DNA from: Fibrobacter sp. UWEL
GTDB taxonomy: Bacteria > Fibrobacterota > Fibrobacteria > Fibrobacterales > Fibrobacteraceae
Assembly: GCF_900142535.1 (NCBI RefSeq)
Contig: NZ_FRBE01000001.1
Span: 186,001 to 250,000 of the forward strand
Reading direction: 5' to 3'
DNA length: 64,000 bases
Below the pieces are notes generated by a model. It saw only the letters and a list, made by a program, of their open reading frames with translations, was not told the DNA's origin and made no database searches. The translations under genes and the position numbers were made by a program. The number at the start of each line of letters is the position of its first letter. The first letter of the stretch is position 1. Shown here in pieces: positions 42,045 through 51,847 of this stretch.

Positions 42045-44003
42045 CTAGAAGGTCTGGGAAAGGTCAAAGGCGAATCGTCCCCAGTGGAAGGATTCTGCAT
42101 TCCAGTTATCCAATGTTTTCTTGAAAGCGTAGTCCAGGCGGAAGGTGAGGAACTGCCAACGATAGCGCAGGCCGAATCCAAAGCTTTCATCACGAGCGTC
42201 CTGATATTTCGGGTCGTGATCGGTAACGTAAGCCCAGTCGTAGAATTGTACAATCTGCCATTTGCGTAAACTCTTGAGGGGGAGTGTCCAGCGAATTTCT
42301 TCGTTGAATCGCAGGTAGCGTGGTGTAAGTCCTGTGTATATGAGGGTGTCGCCATTATCTTCTTCTTCGTAACCGGCGTAAATACTGCGGAAACGGTAGC
42401 CGCGTACGGATCTGGATCCACCCTGGTAGAAGATTCGTGCGTCATCTTCGATTGCCTTGGCAAAGAATTTACCCACACTGCCGCTCAATGCTCCGTTAAA
42501 AGTCCAGAATAAGGGGAAGTAAATATTTGCCGTTATTTCACCGTAAGTATAGGGATTTCCGCGCATGTTAAAGGAACTGAGATCGCCGTCCCAGTTGGTG
42601 CCAGCGCCAATGGTAGGTGCTACTCGAATACCCTTGGTGGGGTTGAAGTAATCGTCGGTATAGTCGAAGGTCAATGCAATTTCGCCTTTCAGTTTCAGCA
42701 ATTTATCTTCCAGTAGGGAGTCTCTCTTTACTGTTAATTCGTTCCCGTCTTGATCTAGAGAATCAGCCTTGCTTACCACAAATACGGTATCCTTGTTTTT
42801 GGAAACGTATCGTGTATCGATGGTCCCGCGGAATCGAATATGATTGGTGATGCCGAAGGTAATGTCTCCGCGGTTGATGATTTCGTAGCGTTCTTCGTAA
42901 CGGTCGCTGTAGGCTAACTGTTCGATTTTTTCATGGTTCAGGGTGAGGCGGTCATCAAAACGGATTGCAGTGGGGATGATGCTGAAAGATGTTCCAAAGA
43001 GTAGCGGATTTGCATAGCCTATGGACATTTCCTGCTTATGTTGTGCCACAAGGACGTTTGCAGAAAATTCGTTGAATCGTCCAAAGAAGTTCTTGTGTCT
43101 TGCTTGTGCTTGAGCGCCAAAACCGTAGATTTGTTCGTAGAAGAATCCATAGCGGGTGTCCCCGGGAATACGCTCGGTCACCTTCACATGAACGTCGGAT
43201 AAACCATCCGCCCTCAGGGAGTCTGTAAGCTTAATTTGTGTAAATAGCTGGGTCGAGAACAGCTTTGACTTGAAGGAATTGTATTGGTTACCGTCAATCA
43301 CTTCGCCGGGCTTGATTCTCCAGAGGGAGGATAGCCATGCGGTATCCGTAAGGCCTGCTTCAGAAATACTGTCCTTTTTGCCGGGACCTGCGGTGCGGTG
43401 GGTTTCGCTGATTACTCCGCCCATCAAGACCTTGGGGCCAGTTTCCACATTGACTTCAACGCGAATCTTCTTATGGGTAGTATCAATGTATTCTGTGGAG
43501 GATACGTAAGCGTGGAGATATCCTTCCGCACGGAATGCGTTCTGGATGGTCTGCAAGTCTTCTGCGATTTCTTCGTGGCTGTAGTAACGATCCTGTGCAG
43601 TATTTAAACCGCTTTTATCGAGTTCCACTTGGATGCCTTCAGGAGCTTTCACATCCACGCCACTAAATCGATAACGTTCCCCATCTCGAATGTAAATGTT
43701 GTAGCCACGCTGGAATTCGTTGGGATTGATAAAGTCTCTCTGGATTTCCAAGGCTATATCTGAACTGAAGTAGCCCATGGTATAGTAAAGTGCTTTTACG
43801 TTTTCCAGGGAAAGACGCATAATGAAGTCTTGCTTGGTGGTATCCATCTGCCCGAATTTTGCGGGTACATCCAGCTGTTCTTCAATTTGGTAGCTGGAAA
43901 ATACTTTGTTACCGTAGATGCGGACATACCAAGGATTCTTATCGGGTTCTTCTGCGAAAACCGTGAGCACAAGTGCGAGTATCAGGAAAATTACTTGCTT
44001 CAT
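42045..44003 (-). CDS. tamA: TamA-like Omp85 outer-membrane protein
   Basis: A 652-residue outer-membrane protein of the Omp85 family, probable partner of TamB in inserting beta-barrel proteins or moving lipid. It has a signal peptide (MKQVIFLILALVLTVFAEE), then POTRA-like repeats to about residue 270, for example YYTMGYFSSDIALEI and FRAEGYLHAYV. A 16-stranded barrel follows with the diagnostic FYQGGSRSVRGYRFRSI and a C-terminal Phe. The ATG overlaps the tamB stop by four bases, so both are translated as a coupled pair. BamA is excluded mainly by this coupling and the smaller POTRA region. Confidence 0.85.
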   Translation of the reverse strand: MKQVIFLILALVLTVFAEEPDKNPWYVRIYGNKVFSSYQIEEQLDVPAKFGQMDTTKQDFIMRLSLENVKALYYTMGYFSSDIALEIQRDFINPNEFQRGYNIYIRDGERYRFSGVDVKAPEGIQVELDKSGLNTAQDRYYSHEEIAEDLQTIQNAFRAEGYLHAYVSSTEYIDTTHKKIRVEVNVETGPKVLMGGVISETHRTAGPGKKDSISEAGLTDTAWLSSLWRIKPGEVIDGNQYNSFKSKLFSTQLFTQIKLTDSLRADGLSDVHVKVTERIPGDTRYGFFYEQIYGFGAQAQARHKNFFGRFNEFSANVLVAQHKQEMSIGYANPLLFGTSFSIIPTAIRFDDRLTLNHEKIEQLAYSDRYEERYEIINRGDITFGITNHIRFRGTIDTRYVSKNKDTVFVVSKADSLDQDGNELTVKRDSLLEDKLLKLKGEIALTFDYTDDYFNPTKGIRVAPTIGAGTNWDGDLSSFNMRGNPYTYGEITANIYFPLFWTFNGALSGSVGKFFAKAIEDDARIFYQGGSRSVRGYRFRSIYAGYEEEDNGDTLIYTGLTPRYLRFNEEIRWTLPLKSLRKWQIVQFYDWAYVTDHDPKYQDARDESFGFGLRYRWQFLTFRLDYAFKKTLDNWNAESFHWGRFAFDLSQTF

Positions 44004-47000
44004 TTCTTGTCCTCCTGTTCCTTGTTCTCCATATCAATATCTTCACAAGATCCAAGTCCAAGTAGACAGGGGTTCCAATAGCGGTAGGAATAGTTAATAC
44101 CGATGTTCTTTTCCACACGGTTTTCGTTTCCGACGGTACCTGTATTGGTCAGGTATTGCTTTTCAATGAGCATTGCGTTCAAGGAAACGGTGGGGGAGAG
44201 ATGGTTCTGGTGGCTGTATTCGGCTTCCTGGAATACAGGGAGGGTGTAGTTCAGACCGAACTGCAATGCTTGATCGTAAGTGGGGTTGTCACTCTGATCC
44301 TGAGTATAACCGAATACGAGGCTCATGTTCTTGATCCAGCGATCCATGGAAATAGGAATCTTAAAGTAGCTGGAATCCTTATCACTGGTGGTGGTATTGT
44401 CGAAGATCATCACCTTCATGTCGATGTCGCCGATGTAGTCTCCGCCAAGGGTCTTGTTTGCTGTTGCGGAAATGACCTTACCGATGGCCTTACCCGCAAG
44501 CTTGTTCCAGTCCGTAGATTCGTCGCCGCCATCAGCAATACATCCCAGGAATACGTTATAGTAGATAGAAGCGGTGGTTGCTTCTGTTCCGCAGTTGGAA
44601 GAAGGCATTGGCTGGGGGTTGCTGATGGTTCCCTGAATGTCCAGGTTAATGGGACAGGTTTCCGTTTCGTTTTCATTAGTCTCGGAGCAGTAGGGGAGTT
44701 CCTGGCTACTAGTCACATCCACAATACCATTTTGCCAAGCATCATCATTCCAGGAAATCTGGAAGGAATTCAGTTCAAATTCGTACAGGTCACGAATGCC
44801 GATGAAACCGCTGTTCGTGTTACTGATATCACCTCTCAGCATAGGACGTGTAGTACTTCCCAGAACCCAAACGTCCACCGTGAAGGGGAATGTGGCAAAT
44901 GGAGTTACCACCATGACGGAATCGTTCTGGGAATCGCTTATGTGTAAGGATAAATTAATGGGGCTTGCTGTGGAAATTTTTGCTTCCTGCTGACCTTTCT
45001 TACGTAGCTTCGTGGTGAAGTTGTTGAACATTGTCAGGTAGCGGTCAATGGAGGTTGGGGTCACTTCAATGTCAATGGACTTGCGGTACACCATCTTGTC
45101 GATGATGACGTTTCCACCAATGGTCTTGTTCTTGATGTGGCCTTCCTTATTGTGGGGTATGCTCAAGCTGATATCGCCACGACCAAGAGCTTGTGCTTCG
45201 CCGAACATATCATGATTGAAGGAATAAGTCATCCTTGGAATGTCTGCGGTAATCAGCAATTCATCTTCATTGTCTTCAAGATGTCCGTTAATGTCTTCCA
45301 ACTGGATGGAGTGTTCGTCCATAACGATGGTGTAGCTTTGGGACTGGATGTCCACTGCCTTCAGCTGCATGCTGTCCAGATCAAACTGTAAGGTAGCAGT
45401 GACAGATTCACCCTTGTCATTTTGTGTGGTTGCTTCCGCAATATCAACAAGTCCGTCCTGCACGGTTCCACGGACAGAGAAGGGGAAGGTAATGTCCATT
45501 TTGGCGGGCTGGAATACTGTGGAATCACTTCGAATTTCTGCGGTGATTCCCTTTAGTCCCTTGGTAATGTCTGCGGTAATGTCCGCATGCATATCCGTGT
45601 TGGTGATCTCGCTGAGGGAACCCGGTACGTACCAGGAACCGTTTACGTCGAAGGTTCCCTTGAATACCAGATCCTGGTCCACAAAACCTTCCATCCAGGC
45701 AGAGCCTCCGTTGTCACTGCCATGGGTAACGCTTACGTGACGTTGGTCGCTAAAGATATGGTCAAAGATGACTTGGGTGTTTCCGCTCCAGCCGCCAAGA
45801 CCGATGTCAAGATAAGCGTTGATTTCAACCTTTTCGTTCTGTGCGAACATATTCAGCTTCTTGATGTTGAACAGGTCGGGATGAATCTTGCGGAACTCGA
45901 TGTCGAAGAAGTCCAAGTTGCCAGAAAGGCCCATGCCCGCTTCGTAGGTCAGCTGACCATTCAGCATGCCTGTAGTGAGGGTGGAATCGTTTAGAGGTTC
46001 TAGCAGGAGAGGAATACTGAAATCTCTGGAGGAAAGATTTGCGTAAAGCACTTGAATCGGTAGCGGGGTCGTGGCCTTGAAGTCCGGGTTGGAATCGTTG
46101 GGCAAAATGAAACCACCAGATAGCTGGACGGAGTTCTTGTCGTGTTCCGCATGAGCCTGGTCTACGAAAATGGTGTCCCCGCTTTGGCGTGCCAGGATGT
46201 TTGCCTTCAAGTCGAATGCATCCAGATTTCCTTCCACATTCAGTTCTGCTTCACCACGGTTACTGTCAAAGTTCTGGCTCCAACGACCGGTGACGGTTCC
46301 ATTGATTCGGTCACTGATGTTCAGGTCCGCGAAGGGAATTGTTCTGACCACCACGCCATTGGTCTTTGCGTCAATGGTAAGGCTGTCTCCGAGCGAAATG
46401 TATACGCTACCTGTTCCCCCGTGTCGTTGGGTTAAATTCCAGCTTGTGTGAGGAGTGTCGGTTCCCCAGAATACATCACCATCAAAATCAAACGTTTCAT
46501 CTGGCGTACAGATTAAACCCTTGTTGAATACAATTCCATCCAACGTTAGTTCCAGACCCACAATGACGGAGTCTGCTTTCATATGATAGGCGAATGGTAC
46601 TTCCACGAACTTCACTTGGGCCTTCATGCTATGCCCGTCGAAGTAACCGTTAATCTTGGTATTCTTCGTCAGGATGACGTTTCCGCGAACCCAGTCCAGC
46701 GCCCATGGTTCGTATGGCGTCAGGTCCCCCGTGTAGGAGGCTATAATGCCGTTCTCTATATCCACAGTACCGTCAATGATGGATCCTTGTCTTGTTTCTA
46801 CTAGAACGTCAATCTTGTTGCCCATTTTCTCCATGGAACGAATCTCTGCGTCCAGAGGCATCATCTGGGGACCGAACTTGGCGTTCATGTGATCCACGCG
46901 TCCCTTCATCGTTCCGTTCAGTTTCGTATCAAAACTGCCCTTGAGGTAGATGGAGCCGCCTTCATTATTTCGTAGGGTTGTTTCAATTCTGATGGAATCC

Positions 47001-47884
47001 AAATCCCCGTTTACGTCAATGTCTGCATTCAATGGCATCAAGGGCCACCGTTCACCAAGGTGGGTCTTGACCTTCGCCTTGTATGTTGTCTTGCCCGTAT
47101 TGATATCTACGCTTGCATCTGCTGAAACGTTTAGTGCACCAAGACTTGGCGCTCCATGAGGCCATTCCATAGGGAGCCAGGATTCAGGATCTTCAACAGT
47201 AACGTTCACCTTGCTCTTGACCTGAGTCAGCTTATCCTTAGGAGCGTTCAGGTTTACCTTGACTTCATCATCTGCGGTCTGTACAAGAACATTGGCGTTG
47301 AGGTTCGTTCCGCTAAAGTCTGCGTCAATGTCTATGGCTGCCTTTGACTTTACGAAGTCTCCCTGCACGTCATCAGCCTTTACTGCGATGGCTCTCTCGC
47401 CTGTATTCTCTACAGTGATATTTGTGGCGCTCCAATGCTTTCCATCGGAGAGGGTCACTTTGGCTTTATTTGCCTTTATTTTTACGGGCAGGGGAATCCG
47501 GACGTTTTCGGGAATGGCTAGGTCCAGATCCTTCTTGGGTTCCTTTTCCGTTTTACCTTCGGTATTGATGTTTGCATCTACGGATTCCATGTTCAGGGTT
47601 ACTAGCTTGTCTTCACCAAGCAGGGTCGCACTGATTTTTGGATTGGTAATCTTGATGGTTGTCCCGTTTGTTTCAACAAACAAGGAATCAAAGGAATGGT
47701 CCAGTAGACCATCGATACGATAGCCGTAAGGCTTTATGGTGACTCCGGAAAATTCATGTTCCGTAGAGAGGTACCTTATTAAAAGAGCACGACCAAACCA
47801 GACGCCCAGGGAGAGGACGCCCACAATAAAGGAGGCTACAATTGCCATTCCTACAAATGTCGTTTGGTTTTTCAAATCGGGCAA
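44000..47884 (-). CDS. tamB: TamB-like translocation and assembly module protein
   Basis: A 1294-residue envelope protein. One N-terminal membrane anchor (VGMAIVASFIVGVLSLGVWF) is followed by a very long beta-rich periplasmic region of AsmA/TamB type. The C-terminal part has the TamB domain features GDISNTNSGFIGIRDLYEFEL, DLDIQGTISNPQP-type strands and RWIKNMSLVFGYTQDQ. Such proteins form a hydrophobic groove across the periplasm and work with TamA. The start is uncertain: the frame opens at TTG 47884, 12 codons before the first internal ATG, with no clear ribosome site. It heads the tamB-tamA operon. Confidence 0.82.
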   Translation of the reverse strand: MPDLKNQTTFVGMAIVASFIVGVLSLGVWFGRALLIRYLSTEHEFSGVTIKPYGYRIDGLLDHSFDSLFVETNGTTIKITNPKISATLLGEDKLVTLNMESVDANINTEGKTEKEPKKDLDLAIPENVRIPLPVKIKANKAKVTLSDGKHWSATNITVENTGERAIAVKADDVQGDFVKSKAAIDIDADFSGTNLNANVLVQTADDEVKVNLNAPKDKLTQVKSKVNVTVEDPESWLPMEWPHGAPSLGALNVSADASVDINTGKTTYKAKVKTHLGERWPLMPLNADIDVNGDLDSIRIETTLRNNEGGSIYLKGSFDTKLNGTMKGRVDHMNAKFGPQMMPLDAEIRSMEKMGNKIDVLVETRQGSIIDGTVDIENGIIASYTGDLTPYEPWALDWVRGNVILTKNTKINGYFDGHSMKAQVKFVEVPFAYHMKADSVIVGLELTLDGIVFNKGLICTPDETFDFDGDVFWGTDTPHTSWNLTQRHGGTGSVYISLGDSLTIDAKTNGVVVRTIPFADLNISDRINGTVTGRWSQNFDSNRGEAELNVEGNLDAFDLKANILARQSGDTIFVDQAHAEHDKNSVQLSGGFILPNDSNPDFKATTPLPIQVLYANLSSRDFSIPLLLEPLNDSTLTTGMLNGQLTYEAGMGLSGNLDFFDIEFRKIHPDLFNIKKLNMFAQNEKVEINAYLDIGLGGWSGNTQVIFDHIFSDQRHVSVTHGSDNGGSAWMEGFVDQDLVFKGTFDVNGSWYVPGSLSEITNTDMHADITADITKGLKGITAEIRSDSTVFQPAKMDITFPFSVRGTVQDGLVDIAEATTQNDKGESVTATLQFDLDSMQLKAVDIQSQSYTIVMDEHSIQLEDINGHLEDNEDELLITADIPRMTYSFNHDMFGEAQALGRGDISLSIPHNKEGHIKNKTIGGNVIIDKMVYRKSIDIEVTPTSIDRYLTMFNNFTTKLRKKGQQEAKISTASPINLSLHISDSQNDSVMVVTPFATFPFTVDVWVLGSTTRPMLRGDISNTNSGFIGIRDLYEFELNSFQISWNDDAWQNGIVDVTSSQELPYCSETNENETETCPINLDIQGTISNPQPMPSSNCGTEATTASIYYNVFLGCIADGGDESTDWNKLAGKAIGKVISATANKTLGGDYIGDIDMKVMIFDNTTTSDKDSSYFKIPISMDRWIKNMSLVFGYTQDQSDNPTYDQALQFGLNYTLPVFQEAEYSHQNHLSPTVSLNAMLIEKQYLTNTGTVGNENRVEKNIGINYSYRYWNPCLLGLGSCEDIDMENKEQEDKK

Positions 47885-47964
47885 AAACTTAGAAAATGAT
47901 GGTCTAACTCTTTGATGCTCAATAAGTTACAAGTGGCAAAAACGCATCAAAAATTAAGCATTGG

Positions 47965-47978
47965 TGTACAAATGTGCA
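47965..47978. promoter_or_regulatory. Weak LexA-like site in the tamB/48099 divergent spacer
   Basis: TGTACAAATGTGCA matches TGCNC-N4-GTGCA with one mismatch (TGTAC for TGCNC). It lies 121 bases before the barrel gene start. Neither neighbour is a usual SOS gene, so it may be chance. Confidence 0.2.
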
Positions 47979-48098
47979 AGAATGCTTTTTTGCTTCATCA
48001 CCCAAATGGGTTATTTTATCAAAAAAAGGAGGGGGTGCTCTTTTTTTACAAAGTTGTTTTGGTATATTTTTTGTAACAAGAAGTTAGGAGGTAATCTC

Positions 48099-49088
48099 AT
48101 GAAAAAGATTCTTTTTGCTCTGCTGACCTTCGCTGCTCTTACTTTTGCTGCAGAAAAGGTTTATCTCGCTCCCATCAGTCTGGTGGGTATGCATGGTGAT
48201 TATGCCTTGGTATCTTCCAAACTCATGAAGGCCTATATCGAAGATGATGGTCGTTACGTTCTGGTTGTGGGTAACGAACAGGACTCTGTAACGGTGGATA
48301 ATCAGGCTGCCGTTCGTGAAAAGGCTATTGCCAAGGGCTGTTCCAAGTACATTCTCGCGGAATTCACTCGTCTGGGTGAAAACGTCCTCATGTCCTTCAA
48401 ACTGTATAAGATTGATTCCGATGCTCCTATCTGGGATGACCGTCTGAAAGCTGCCAATCCGGATGATTTCGACCCGATTATCCAGCGTGTAGCCCGTAAC
48501 ATCGGCACTAAGCGTAAGGCTACCAAGGACGACGATATCTATTCTGTAACCCAGAAGGAAACTGAAGATATTACCCGTAAGTCTGTCTCTAGCTATCTGG
48601 GCGTATCTTTGGGTGGTCTCTTTGCTATGCAGCCCGATGTAGATGCTCTCGCCGGCATTTCCGTCTATCTGCATTTTGACTTCGGCTATTTGCTGGCTGG
48701 CCTCGATGCATCTTACTATGGTATTGACAATTCTCTGGAAATGGGCTTCATTAATTTGTCTGCTTACTATCCTTTCGGCTCCAGAGCACTTACTCCCTAT
48801 GTGGGCGGTGGTCTGGGCATTGGTTTCACCACCTATGATTCCGATGTGGATGATACCATGTACGACTCCGTCGATGATCGCGCCGGTCTTAGCGGCTTCC
48901 TGGGTGGCGGTCTCCTGATTAACCGTAATAGCAAGCTTCTTTTGAACCTGAATGCCCGTTACGTCCTGAATTTCTACAAGACCAGAAATTTGGAATGGCG
49001 TAAGACCGATCATGGCAAGGAACTGGTTGCTAAGGACCATGCCATCAATGGCTTCCAGGTAAGCTTCGGCATTGCCCGCGGTTTCTAA
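48099..49088 (+). CDS. Outer-membrane barrel protein with periplasmic N-terminal domain
   Basis: A 329-residue exported protein starting at ATG 48099, with AGGAGG seven bases before it and signal peptide MKKILFALLTFAALTFAAEK. Residues about 20-150 form an alpha/beta domain (YLAPISLVG, VREKAIAKGCSKYILAEFTRLG, APIWDDRLKAANPDDF) like small periplasmic TolB-N/LpoB-type folds. Residues about 165-329 are glycine-rich barrel strands (LGVSLGGLFAM, YVGGGLGIGFTTY) ending in IARGF. Family not recognised. It sits between the TamAB operon and a SurA-like lipoprotein and ends at a strong terminator. Confidence 0.68.
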   Translation: MKKILFALLTFAALTFAAEKVYLAPISLVGMHGDYALVSSKLMKAYIEDDGRYVLVVGNEQDSVTVDNQAAVREKAIAKGCSKYILAEFTRLGENVLMSFKLYKIDSDAPIWDDRLKAANPDDFDPIIQRVARNIGTKRKATKDDDIYSVTQKETEDITRKSVSSYLGVSLGGLFAMQPDVDALAGISVYLHFDFGYLLAGLDASYYGIDNSLEMGFINLSAYYPFGSRALTPYVGGGLGIGFTTYDSDVDDTMYDSVDDRAGLSGFLGGGLLINRNSKLLLNLNARYVLNFYKTRNLEWRKTDHGKELVAKDHAINGFQVSFGIARGF

Positions 49089-49114
49089 CGAGAAATTCAC
49101 ATATAAGGAATTTG

Positions 49115-49140
49115 AAAGCGAGCCTTTGGGCTCGCTTTTT
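49115..49140 (+). terminator. Strong terminator after the barrel gene
   Basis: AAAGCGAGCC-TTT-GGGCTCGCTTTT is a 10-bp stem with a T-run, 27 bases past the stop. Confidence 0.9.
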
Positions 49141-49184
49141 ATATATTTTGGCAAGTCTTAGCTATGAATATGAAGAGGATTACA

Positions 49185-51266
49185 ATGAAAGCTCGCCTGC
49201 TAGCCTTGGCTTCCAGTGTTTTATTTGTTTCTTTGACGGGTTGTAATGGGGTTGGTCCCAAGGAAACCCTCCTTGCTAAAATCAATGATGATTCTGTTTA
49301 TAAGGAAGACGTCCTGTTTATGCTGGATCATGGTCGCTATGACCATGATTCCCTGCCTCTTGGCAAGATGCTGTATGACCGTTTCTATTCCGGTTATCTT
49401 CTTTCTGAAAAGGCCCTGGTAGAATACCCAAGCTTGGAAAAAGAATGGCAGAATTTAGGTGCGTCTCTTGAAATTCGATGGCTGACAACTGTATATCGCG
49501 ATTACTATCAGACCGAATGTCTTGGTTTTCCCGATGCAGAACTGCATAAGTATTACGATAGTAACAAGGAAAAATATCCTCGTGCAGATTCCATTACAGG
49601 TTATTATGGAGTCCGTTCCGATGTCGCCAAAGACTACTTCATCCTGAAGAATAAGGTGGAGTTTGATGCGTTCCTTGCCAAGCATTTGGAACAGGTGAAG
49701 GAGCCGTCCCAGAACGATTCTGCCGAAGCAAAAAGAATTTTTGTGAATAAGCGCAGCAAGGAAATGAAGGAAAGTACCGCTGCAAATATTCTTGAAAACG
49801 AACACTACAAGATTGCCGAACTACCTCCCATTGATCCTAAGTCTTATTACGAAAAACATAAGGATCAGTACATGACGGTTCCTGGTTATGAGCTTTATGA
49901 TTTGCAGGGGAGTGATTCTGCAGCTCTTGTCAAGTTGCTTCCTGAAAATGCTGATTTGCAAGCATTCAAGCTTGCTGCGGTCAAGAATACTGCAAACAAG
50001 CTAGTTGCTGCAGACAGTGGCTACATCGGTGTGGTAAAGCAGAATTATGCAATTCCTTATGGCATTGGCATGATGAATGAATTAGATCCCGTCCTGGAGG
50101 GGAAGTCCGTAGGTTTTGTGACTCCTGTACTCCGTAGCCAGGATGGAAACTTCCATCGCTTCTACCTCGCATCTGTTGTTCCCTCGGTGGAGAAGCCTTA
50201 TGAACGTGTGGCTCCTGCCATTCTGAAGTCCATTGAGAATAAGGAACTGCTGGATGTGGATCCTTCAGTGGTCCTCATTACCAAGGATGGAAATCCTGTA
50301 TTTACGGAAGCGGACTTGATTAAGTTCAATGAAGATTTCATGAAGCGTCCTTTGACTAAGCGCAGTCATGACTGGACTGTGAAAATGCTTGCTGAACATT
50401 ATGCTTTTGCTGATGCCGCAAGACGTATTAAGCTTGATCATGAGTGGGAATTCCGCGCGCTCCTTCGTAGTGCTCGTCTGGAATTCCTGACGGAACGTTA
50501 TATGGATAGCGTGATGGTGACGGTATCCGAAGACTCCGCTAGAACTTGGTTTGAAAAGAATCTTGCTGCAGACAATCCCATGACCAAGTTTGATGACGTG
50601 AAGTATCGCATGATGGTTATGGCTTCGTTCCCGCAGGTACTCACTTTGCGCGATTACTACATGGGTTATGCCATCATGTACAAGGGGCAGGAATACAGCA
50701 AGATTCAGCTGAATCTCTTTGATCGTCGTTTCGGTGAGTATCGTGCTGCAGTGAAGGATCGTATTGCTGCAGAAGCCTATAACAAGGCTCGCATTCATCT
50801 TTACGATTCCTCCATTCCTGAATACAAGCCTACTACATATGCCCAGGCCCTGCTTTCCCGTGCCGATTCTCTTTACAAGGCCGGCAACAAGGATGACGCC
50901 TATCTCGAATACCGCACCCTGCTGTTCACCTACGGTGATGTGGATTCTCTGGCATGCAAGGCCTTGTATGAAATGGCTGATATCCGTAACGATCAGGGCC
51001 AATATGCTGAGGCTGACGCTGAATACTACGCCTTCTACAAGATTTTCCCCAAGAGCCCCAATGCAGAAAAGGCCATGTTCAGTCGTGGGTTTATCCTGAA
51101 TGAGAATTTGGGTAAGGATAGTCTTGCCCTGGAGGTCCTAGGTGAATTCGTGAACACTTATCCCAACAGCGAATTCAAGGAATCTGCAAACTGGCTGATG
51201 GATAACATCAGAAGCGGTGGAAAACTGCAGGAAGATCTTAGCAAGAAAATTGAAGAAAACCCCTAA
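49185..51266 (+). CDS. SurA/PpiD-like chaperone lipoprotein with C-terminal TPR region
   Basis: A 693-residue lipoprotein. The ATG at 49185 is preferred to 49164 because GAGGATTACA lies just before it. The lipobox VSLTGC gives Cys20 as the acylated residue. Residues about 30-110 resemble the SurA N-terminal chaperone domain (LLAKINDDSVYKEDVLFML). The middle contains parvulin-like stretches (AVKNTANKLVAADSGYIGV, DPVLEGKSVGFVTPVLRSQDG). The last 130 residues are TPR repeats as in BamD/YbgF (LYKAGNKDDAYLEYRTLL, AEADAEYYAFYKIFPKSPNAEKA). It probably handles unfolded outer-membrane proteins. Prolyl isomerase activity is uncertain. Confidence 0.75.
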   Translation: MKARLLALASSVLFVSLTGCNGVGPKETLLAKINDDSVYKEDVLFMLDHGRYDHDSLPLGKMLYDRFYSGYLLSEKALVEYPSLEKEWQNLGASLEIRWLTTVYRDYYQTECLGFPDAELHKYYDSNKEKYPRADSITGYYGVRSDVAKDYFILKNKVEFDAFLAKHLEQVKEPSQNDSAEAKRIFVNKRSKEMKESTAANILENEHYKIAELPPIDPKSYYEKHKDQYMTVPGYELYDLQGSDSAALVKLLPENADLQAFKLAAVKNTANKLVAADSGYIGVVKQNYAIPYGIGMMNELDPVLEGKSVGFVTPVLRSQDGNFHRFYLASVVPSVEKPYERVAPAILKSIENKELLDVDPSVVLITKDGNPVFTEADLIKFNEDFMKRPLTKRSHDWTVKMLAEHYAFADAARRIKLDHEWEFRALLRSARLEFLTERYMDSVMVTVSEDSARTWFEKNLAADNPMTKFDDVKYRMMVMASFPQVLTLRDYYMGYAIMYKGQEYSKIQLNLFDRRFGEYRAAVKDRIAAEAYNKARIHLYDSSIPEYKPTTYAQALLSRADSLYKAGNKDDAYLEYRTLLFTYGDVDSLACKALYEMADIRNDQGQYAEADAEYYAFYKIFPKSPNAEKAMFSRGFILNENLGKDSLALEVLGEFVNTYPNSEFKESANWLMDNIRSGGKLQEDLSKKIEENP

Positions 51267-51353
51267 AAATGACTGTAAACTTCATTTTTCGGTGAACCGC
51301 TCAATCGCTTTTAACCTATATTTAACGCACTCACATTAAAAGGTGGTATACCC

Positions 51354-51806
51354 ATGGAAATGACATTCGCAATGATCAAGCCCAATGCTGTAAAGTCTGG
51401 CTTGATTGGCCAAATTATTGCCCGTTACGAAGCTGCAGGCCTTTCCGTCTGCGCTATCAAGATGCATCAGATGACTTCTGCTGACGCTCGCGGTTTCTAT
51501 GCCGAACACGTCGAGAAGCCTTTCTTCCCGGAACTGGAAGCCTACATGACTAAGGGTCCTTCCGTGATGCTGGCTCTGGGCGGCGAAAATGCCATTCTCA
51601 AGGTTCGCGCAATCAATGGCGCTACCAATCCTGCTAAGGCAGAACCCGGTACCCTCCGCTATGATTTTGCTCCTTCCATGACCGAAAACGTTGTTCATAG
51701 CTCCGACAGCCCCGAATCTGCTGCTCGCGAACTGGACTTCTGGTTCAAGAAGGAAGATCGTTACGCTTACGAAACTCCCAGCAAGAAAGCTTGCTGCGTA
51801 CTTTAA
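51354..51806 (+). CDS. ndk: Nucleoside diphosphate kinase
   Basis: A 150-residue enzyme that transfers the gamma phosphate between nucleoside triphosphates and diphosphates. FAMIKPNAVKSGLIGQI is the N-terminal Lys motif and His115 in TENVVHSSDSPESA is the phosphorylated residue. Length is normal. AAAAGGTGG stands before the ATG. It lies 41 bases upstream of frdC with no terminator between, so it may be the first gene of that operon. Confidence 0.95.
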   Translation: MEMTFAMIKPNAVKSGLIGQIIARYEAAGLSVCAIKMHQMTSADARGFYAEHVEKPFFPELEAYMTKGPSVMLALGGENAILKVRAINGATNPAKAEPGTLRYDFAPSMTENVVHSSDSPESAARELDFWFKKEDRYAYETPSKKACCVL

Positions 51807-51847
51807 TTTTTCAACAAAAAAAGACCCCCTCAAGGAGACACAAAACA

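Noticed and set aside
51780-51806. CAAX-like CCVL at the C terminus of Ndk
   Set aside because: Bacteria lack protein prenyltransferases; this is most likely chance.
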